Source: Diphasiastrum complanatum (taxonomy: Eukaryota > Streptophyta > Lycopodiopsida > Lycopodiales > Lycopodiaceae). Taken from it: a DNA stretch of 64,000 bases. Below are positions 57,721 to 64,000 of the stretch, one piece after another. Below the pieces are notes generated by a model. That model worked only from the letters and a program-made list of their open reading frames with translations, ran no database searches and was not told the DNA's origin. Made by a program: the position numbers and the translations under genes. The first letter of the stretch is position 1, and every line of letters starts with the position of its first letter. The stretch is taken from the NCBI GenBank assembly GCA_029204225.1, contig CM055109.1, positions 1,500,673-1,564,672 on the forward strand. The letters run 5' to 3'.

Positions 57721-58277
57721 ATCCTAGAGAGCTCAATTGGATACCAAATCATAATAGTTCCAAGAATGGCACCTAAACTTTTGGAATTCAGCAAAATTTA
57801 GGTCGGACATATACTCCAATATTCCTTAATGATTAAATATGGTTTTGGATTTCAGTGAATTATGATTGACGGATCATAATAATATAACTATTTGTGCTTG
57901 ATGGATCACGAACAGATACTTAATTATTATCAGTAAATAATTTTTGATCTATTAAACGAGTTGGGATTACTCCAGTATTTTACTGAGACCTATGGATCTC
58001 ATAGACATTTCTCGTAAATTAGATTGTTTTTCCGTATGAAAAATTTTACTTACATTAGTGGATGGTATCTGCTACATATTTTAGTCTATATTTGTGCTTG
58101 TATTTGAGGTTCATTCTAGATCTCCAGATTTATAAGAGACTGATAAATCTATTGCGATTCAGATGGATTGTTGATCTCTTGCATGAGATGCTAGAAATGG
58201 GACTTTTAACTCATTAGAGTAAGTATAGTACTCTAGAATGAGTAATAATTGTTTGAGGCAACTCATCTCCCAAGAGT

Positions 58278-58919
58278 TTGCATGAAAATACCAACCTAAG
58301 GAGCACGACTGATACATCCTACCCAACTTGGATCACTGCAAGACTCACAAGGAAGCCGTTATGCTCTTGGATCCGCAACCTGCCTGGCGACACCAACTCT
58401 TTTTGCAAAGCAAAACATCCATGGAGCGATATCTCGAAGCCCCGACATACATGCGCATCAACCCATATTATTACCTAGTGGCATGTAGAGAACCATTTTC
58501 TACCACAAAGCGGAAAAACAAGATTTATTGGCCCAAGCTAACTGGTGTACATACCGGCAATCCCGTAGATGACATGATTACCAATTGTCATGTCTTTCAC
58601 CAGAAACATCATGGCAACCCGGATCGTAATGTGCGCTACTTTGTAGATAATTGCGGCCTAGTTGCTTTCTTGACAGAACTCAATGGCTATTGGGATAGAG
58701 GCCTCCTACCAATCGCCCTTGCAGACAGAAATAGATCACATCAACGTGGCCCACCTTTATTTCCGTGCTGCCCTCACTTTCACGTTGCACATCGATATGG
58801 TAGAACTCTGGAATATCCACGGCTTCTTGCAAGACATGCTGCATTACTACAAACAACTACCCTTCCTCAATAAATTGCGTTGGCAAATGATGGAAGGCAT
58901 TGGCAATAAAATCTATTAG
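58278..58919 (+). pseudogene. unrecognised protein inside the inverted-repeat element
   Basis: A plus-strand frame (58328-58873) reads LFLQSKTSMERYLEAPTYMR, NPYYYLVACREPFSTTKRKN and FHQKHHGNPDRNVRYFVDNC up to LTELNGYWDRG. There the protein-like reading moves to another frame: INVAHLYFRAALTFTLHIDM and LHYYKQLPFLNKLRWQMMEG, ending at 58919. One frameshift near 58720 would join them into about 190 residues. Tyr- and aromatic-rich composition, no known catalytic motif. I do not recognise it. The sequences on either side (57721-58277 and 58920-60172) show no gene. Confidence 0.4.
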
Positions 58920-59938
58920 ATCAACCAATAACACTCTCGCACGCCAATGTTGGAAGTAAATCTTGGCCAGATCTACTCATGATGTGGTGTAGTATAGAGA
59001 GCATCGTCCACTTTCTAAGTTTCTACAACAAGCTTCAACGGAAATATGAAAATAGTCAACAAAGATGAGCACTAAGGCTTACCCAACTAGTGCCCGAAAC
59101 GAAAATAAAGCTAACTAGAAACAACAATAAAATCCTTGCTAAGGCAAACCCAACTAGCAAGGCTGCTAAACTAGGACCTAAATTAACACCCAAAGGGAAT
59201 TAGAATGGAAGATTGCGGCTAACTAATAATCAATCAACAAAACACATGCCACAGTACAAACCAATGAGAAGGACGCAAGAGGAGGCCCGAGCACCTTCCC
59301 TCAAGCTATGCACCTTCCCAAAGGGAACAAATATGAAATAGAGAGATAATCTCAAAAATAGAAAACTTGATAACTTAATCTCAAAAGTGTTATTTATAAG
59401 GCAAATACCTCTCCTTTTATGGCAAGGAGGGTCTTCCATAAGTATCCACTAACTTATGGGACTAATCTATTTCTAGCCTTTCTAGAACTTCTAACTTAGG
59501 ATTTAGAACTTCAAAGTTTCTTAACTTAAGAAAAACTTAAGACAAAATATTTCTAATCTTAAGTTTCCTAAGTCTAAGTTCTAAATCTAAGTTTAAGCTA
59601 TTTTATTATTATTTAAACTTCTACTCATGGGCTTACAAAACACATGCCATGGCGGAATTTTATTAATAGACACTCATACATGGGCTTACAAAACACATGC
59701 CACGGAGTTTTATTTCTCTCTTTTTATTTTTTTCTGTGTTAGCACAGATGCTAACAAGAAGCTTCAAATGGTCAATATCAATCAACAATAAGATGGCAAT
59801 TCAAATGTATCAATGGCTACACAACAGCCTTATATAAATGCATGAACCATTTATCGAAATTCAAAATGATTAGCCTAGTTTAAAAGTTTGAAATTTGGTT
59901 CATAAAGTGAGAAACATATTTGAATTTGAATTTAGAAT

Positions 59939-60008
59939 GTGTGTGTGTGTGTGTGCGCGCGCGTGCGTGCGTGTGCGCATGCGGGCGTGCGTGCATGCTT
60001 GTGTGTGT
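59939..60008 (+). repeat. alternating purine-pyrimidine (GT/GC)n tract
   Basis: More than 40 bases alternate G with T or C (with one AT) before the first break near 59984, and the pattern resumes afterwards. Such tracts can form Z-DNA. Confidence 0.9.
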
Positions 60009-60172
60009 CTATTTTGATAGCCCATTAGCTGCTTGTATACATTAGCCATCACCCTAAACCTTGACTGAGGGTCATTAGAGCCTGCATGACCTGAAGTTGA
60101 ATGTAAGCTTGTGGGACCATATATTAACTTTCTACTTCATACCATATTGGATTTGATTATTTTGAAGTTTTA

Positions 60173-61011
60173 ATATTGTTGAGGATGCAAATTACATACC
60201 ACGATCTCCAACAACATCAACCAATATGGCAATAGACAAATTGTGATATATTCATAGTTGATCTTAGAGGACTCATAGCTAAATGATCCATATAAAAATA
60301 CAAACTAAACAATTTATGGAGATGCCATTTGAGCTATCTTGAGAAACTTTTGAATAAGTCACAATTTATTCATAGTGATTCAAATTATATGTGTTCTCTA
60401 ACTTGTGATGTATAAGATGTGAGTGATACTTGGTACAAGAGTTTATGCTTTTTTCTTCAAGAGGTTTCTTATGCTCCTTGTGGTGATTTATGTTTGTATA
60501 TCGTGAAATTAAAATTACTAAGCTATCAATCTAACATGTTGTGATTGCTAAAAGCCAACAAGAGAAATGATTTCTAATTATATTTGAAAACACAACTAGT
60601 ATGAGTACTTGTGGGCTAGAATACTAAACGATTAGTTTGAGTGATAAAAGATGTGAGTGACTCTTCATACACAAATAGAAGTTCGTAAAAAAAAAAAAAC
60701 TAAAAAATTTAAAGAAATAAAATTGAAAAATATATTAGAAAAACTTACATTTAGACATTGCTCTATCATGCTGGCAAGCAACATTTGTCTATCTGTCAAA
60801 AGTATTGGTTAATGATGTTTAATAGTTTTGTCAAAATTTTACAACGTTGCTTATTGACATCACTTGTGTTTGTACTTTTTGACCAAAAATCAATGTCACA
60901 AACTATGTCGTGCGGCGACAATTTTTGACGCACAAATGTTGCGTCACAAAATTGAACCTTTGTAGTAGCGGTAATGGGATTGCATACATGTTGACAAGCT
61001 ATTGTTGAGAT
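60173..61011 (-). repeat. right terminal inverted repeat
   Basis: Reverse complement of the left repeat. Just outside it, 61012-61055 is the reverse complement of 41451-41494, a piece of the related terminal sequence in duplication copy A, so fragments of a second family member border it. Confidence 0.85.
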
Positions 61012-61349
61012 ATCTGTCTATCCGTGACAAGTATTGGATAGAACAATTTTTCATATCTCCTTGAATCCAGAAAAATGTCAATTTTGGGTTACACATGGGT
61101 CCAAGCAACTGTTCCTCTCCTGCAAGTAATGGGTAACCCAAAATGTCAATCTTGGGTTACCCATCGCTATTCTCTGCCGCCCTAACATGCCACTCGTCCT
61201 CATGGCCTATGCCATGTGGGACAAGAAGAAAAGTCGTTTCTACATTCAATAACATGACAGACTTTAAAGTGTGTGTGTCAACACTGCCTCACTGACAACA
61301 ATAGGAATTGTTATTGGTAACCGCCAAAAACCCTCTCATCGTAGTGCCC

Positions 61350-62014
61350 CTGCCCTCCTCCAGCCGTTTTTTACTCCACTCAATCTTGACACCTAGCTAA
61401 AGACTAACAATGGTTATTTGATAGAGGCTATCAATAAACCCATCGTTCAATTCGCCTATCTTCTAAATAACTTCCTAGTCATTTCCAGCTTGCGCAAGGA
61501 GCGCATACAATCTAACCTCATGAGCCAAATCGTGGAATCCTATATGGAATTCCTTAACCCCTCTGTGCTTCCCTATGACTGGTCCACCTTTGTCCTTAAA
61601 CTGAGACTAGCCGTTAAACCCAACTCGCATGACCGAATAGCCGCCAGGCCCATTCTGTCCAACCTTGCCCGTACCCCTTCTAGTATCCTTTCCATTGTCA
61701 TTCCACAAGTTAACCTCTATCCCCCTTCCACTACTACTACCTCCACTCACTCCACTGCAACTAACACACCCGTCAAACGTATGCGTGGTGCCGCCTCTAC
61801 CTCCTCTAGCCCTCCTCCCACAAGACAACTCGTTAACCCTCAATCACGTCTTGATACCACCCCTTCCACTTCCACTACTATTGTTTCCTCACAACCATCC
61901 ACTACTGTCATCAATATTGTTCTTATCGTTCCCATTTTTCCACCTTCCTGTAGAACACCTGATCAGAGAGATCTTGATTCTACTAACAAAGTGCCCAATT
62001 TACTTGACAAAGGA
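61350..62014 (+). pseudogene. gag-like protein remnant (family copy 3)
   Basis: The frame opened at 61418 reads LLNNFLVISSLRKERIQSNL and SQIVESYMEFLNPSVLPYDW, matching the 26.8-27.0 kb copy (LLNNFL...LRK...SQI...PYNW), and then a Ser/Thr/Pro-rich linker (61690-61910). NNGYLIEAINKP, just before the first motif, parallels NDGYLLEAITEP. It ends at 62014 without the coiled coil; the LTR of the next element begins soon after. About 340 bp upstream, 61012-61350, shows no gene. Confidence 0.45.
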
Positions 62015-62044
62015 TGAGAAAGAAATGAATGCAAAATCGAAATA

Positions 62045-62872
62045 TTTCTATTCATGGTCAATCTTGAAGGATTCGTGAAATTTTATCTTGCTTGATACTC
62101 AAAAGATTCGCGAAACAATTTCTTGTAGAAACTCGTGGTTTCTTATTGAAGCTCGAAAGATTTGCGAACATAATCTTGTTGTGAAATATTTTGTTTCTTG
62201 TTCAAACCTCAGATGTCACGAAATTGTCACGAACAATTTGCAAAATCTTCTGAATTTTTCTTCAAGCTCAAAGATTGTCATTTGTCGCGAACAATTTGCG
62301 AAAGACGAAAATGTCGCAAAGAGACAAGTGTCGCGCACAATTCACGAAACACGAAGCTATAACGAAGAGACAGACTGTCGCGAAATATTCACGAACAAAA
62401 ATTATTTAACCCTGGAAATTGAGCATTTATTTGAATATAAACAATCGTAAACGGTTAGATCTACTGTTACAGAATTAAAAGACCAAAAGACCTATAAATA
62501 AAAGGCCAAGAGACTTGTCCTGTAGCAATATAAATACATGTGCACTACTCGTTATAACTAACTCAAACTGAAGAGACTCTCAGACTCATTCAATCAGAGA
62601 CACAATAACAAGATAAGACAACATGATATGTCTACTGATTCAGATTCATAATTATATATTCATTTTTGATCAACAGTTTCTGTTTGTCTACAATTGTCTT
62701 AAGTTGTCTCTTAATTCCACATATTATTTCTGCACGCTAATTCAATCAAGGCAAATACTGTTCTATTAGTATATAGACCAGAAACAGAACCGATTGAAGA
62801 CACTGATATTGGTTTGATTTATTCAAACTTTCATCGTATTTTCTGTGGAAGAATTATTACTATTTTTCCTAC
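62045..62872 (+). repeat. copia 5' LTR with TCGCGAA-type motifs (left border estimated)
   Basis: It directly precedes a primer-binding site. It has repeated TTCGCGAA, TGTCGCGAA and TTCACGAA words (62105, 62285, 62330, 62385). A TATAAATA box lies near 62493 and a second, ATATAAATAC, near 62529. The left border is uncertain. Confidence 0.55.
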
Positions 62873-62982
62873 AGTGGTATCAAAGCGAATTAGAACTGAT
62901 AGTGGTATCAGAGCTTACAAGATCAGAACTGATACAGTGGTATGAGAGCGTACGAGTCAAGTTGATACAGCGGTATCATCGC
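62873..62982 (+). promoter_or_regulatory. primer-binding site repeated in tandem
   Basis: GTGGTATCAAAGC (62874), GTGGTATCAGAGC (62902), GTGGTATGAGAGC (62937) and GCGGTATCATCGC (62970) recur 28-35 bp apart, linked by GAACTGATA-like spacers. The second fits the initiator-Met consensus best. Normally a copia element has only one. Confidence 0.75.
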
Positions 62983-62989
62983 ACCTCTC

Positions 62990-64000
62990 TCAACATTCTT
63001 CATACATCCATCAGCAAGCCGCTACTTGGAGACAATTCTAAGCATGTAGTTGATGGAACTGGTGTACTATGGTTGGACATGAATCATGGTGACAAGAAAT
63101 TGGAGGAAGTTCTCTATGTCCCTACTCTTGACAAAGATCTTCTATTCGTAGCTAAGATAGTTGATATAGGCATGTCAGTAACCTTCACAAAGAACTCTTA
63201 TAAATTGTTCGATGAAGATTCTGATAACCTGGTTGCTAATGACAACAGAGAAAAAAATTTGTATCACTTGAACATTCGAACTAGAATCAAACAAGCAAAT
63301 CAAACTCAGGAATCAACAAATATTATGTGGCACAAGAGGCTATGTCACATGAACATGGAAGCCTTGTACCAAGCCAACAAAAGTCAGAGAATTGAAGGAG
63401 TCGAAATCAAAAGTAGAGATATTCGAACTACCTACGAATCCTGTCTTAAAGACAAGATGACTAGAACACCTTTCAATAAGGATGTTTAAAGAAACTAAGG
63501 TACTTGAAATTGTGCATTCAAATATTTGTAGACCATTCGGAATATTGTCATTGGGTAATTCAAAGTACTTCATTGCATTCATTTATGACTTCAACAAATT
63601 CGTTGTAGTATACTTTATACGTACAAAATCTGAAGCTTTCGAGTATACGAATTGGGCTTAGAAGCAGACAGGCAATAAGCTGAAGCAGATTCACACAGAT
63701 TGTGGAGGTGAGTACATTTCCAAGGAATTCAAAGCTTACTGTACTGATCGAGATATTATGCATACAAAGACTGCATCATAAACACCTCAGCACAATGGAA
63801 TAGTTGAACAAAGAAATTGTACATTGATGGAAGTTGTTAGGTGTATGATGGCTCATGCAAAAGCACCAAAACAGTTGTGGGCAGAAGCAGTGGCTACATC
63901 AAATTATCTTCAGAATCGTATTCTCAAATCTTGAATACCGGATAAAACTCCTCATGAGATATGGTGAAAATCGAAGCCAAATCTAGCACATGTTTGGACA
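62990..64000 (+). pseudogene. copia protease end and integrase, cut by the window edge
   Basis: After the primer-binding array the reading goes straight to the region after protease (LLGDNSKHVVDGTG), so gag and the protease active site are missing. LYVPTLDKDLLFVAKIVDIG, IMWHKRLCHMNMEALYQANK and YESCLKDKMTRTPF form the GAG-pre-integrase region. After a stop at 63487 the integrase core continues with stops and frame changes: IHTDCGGEYISKEFKAY and PQHNGIVEQRNCTL carry the second Asp and the Glu. It runs into the end of the window, so the 3' half is unseen. Confidence 0.8.

Larger units (their letters stand above)
56855..61011 (+). mobile_element. DNA-transposon-like element with ~850-bp terminal inverted repeats
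   Basis: 56855-57720 and 60173-61011 are inverted copies of each other, diverged by scattered substitutions and small indels. The outermost shared word is ATCTCAA(T/C)AATAGCTTGTCA. Inside it CCGCTACTACAAA occurs at both ends, reminiscent of CACTA termini but not at the very edge. The interior is about 2.45 kb, with one protein-like frame and a Z-DNA-type tract. Long terminal repeats suggest a Mutator-like or foldback type, but no transposase is recognised, so it may be non-autonomous. Confidence 0.7.

Overview
This is nuclear DNA from a land plant. Support comes from one intron-containing BAHD acyltransferase gene, many Ty1-copia and Ty3-gypsy retrotransposon fragments, a CACTA (En/Spm) transposase remnant, Pol III-type tRNA-like genes and long GA/TC microsatellites. 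The very high TE load, the nesting and the large duplications suggest a big, repeat-rich genome. A fern or lycophyte is my guess, but nothing in the sequence proves it. No bacterial-type operon, rRNA or CRISPR array is visible.

Layout. 0.3-2.1 kb: decayed minus-strand gene with introns, family not recognised; a 1.15-kb copy lies at 28.9-30.1 kb. 2.1-7.9 kb: minus-strand Ty1-copia element with ~195-bp terminal repeats, a tRNA-Met-type primer-binding site and a gag-pol broken by frameshifts, a mutated reverse-transcriptase motif and an internal deletion. 8-11.3 kb: two more copia remnants in opposite orientations. 11.3-14.5 kb: mostly featureless, with a (GA)n tract. 14.5-15.3 kb: unrecognised coding-like remnant. 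16.1-18.1 kb: the only convincing intact host gene, a two-exon BAHD acyltransferase (minus strand, 429 aa). 18.5-21 kb: non-coding, with a short tandem repeat and an LTR-like block. 21-23 kb: CACTA transposase pieces downstream of a SET-domain C-terminal fragment. 24.2-28.9 kb: two remnants, arranged head to head, of a coiled-coil/proline-rich gag-like family; a third member is at 61.4-62.0 kb. 30-31.9 kb: LTR-like sequence packed with GAAGTCGA motifs. 32.1-34.6 kb: minus-strand copia element.

The main structural feature is a direct segmental duplication: copy A at ~33.3-41.9 kb and copy B at ~49.0-56.8 kb. Between the copies is a degenerate Ty3-gypsy element (41.9-46.9 kb, plus strand), an inverted gypsy fragment (47.7-48.4 kb) and an unrecognised reading frame. 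Each copy carries a copia LTR, a second copia remnant ending in a large palindrome, a (TC)n tract, a chimeric reading frame with an enolase-like C-terminus, a tRNA-like gene, a small zinc-knuckle frame, a tandem tRNA-derived repeat array and one end of a DNA-transposon family. The copies differ by indels, by one frameshift, and by a paired change in the two palindrome arms.

After copy B comes a ~4.2-kb element with ~850-bp terminal inverted repeats around an unrecognised frame (56.9-61.0 kb). The window ends in a plus-strand copia element (62.0-64.0 kb, cut by the window edge) whose primer-binding site is repeated in tandem. Most genes here are dead TE genes and do not form a shared pathway; only the BAHD gene and possibly the tRNA-like genes look potentially functional. 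All similarity calls are by eye, without database search.
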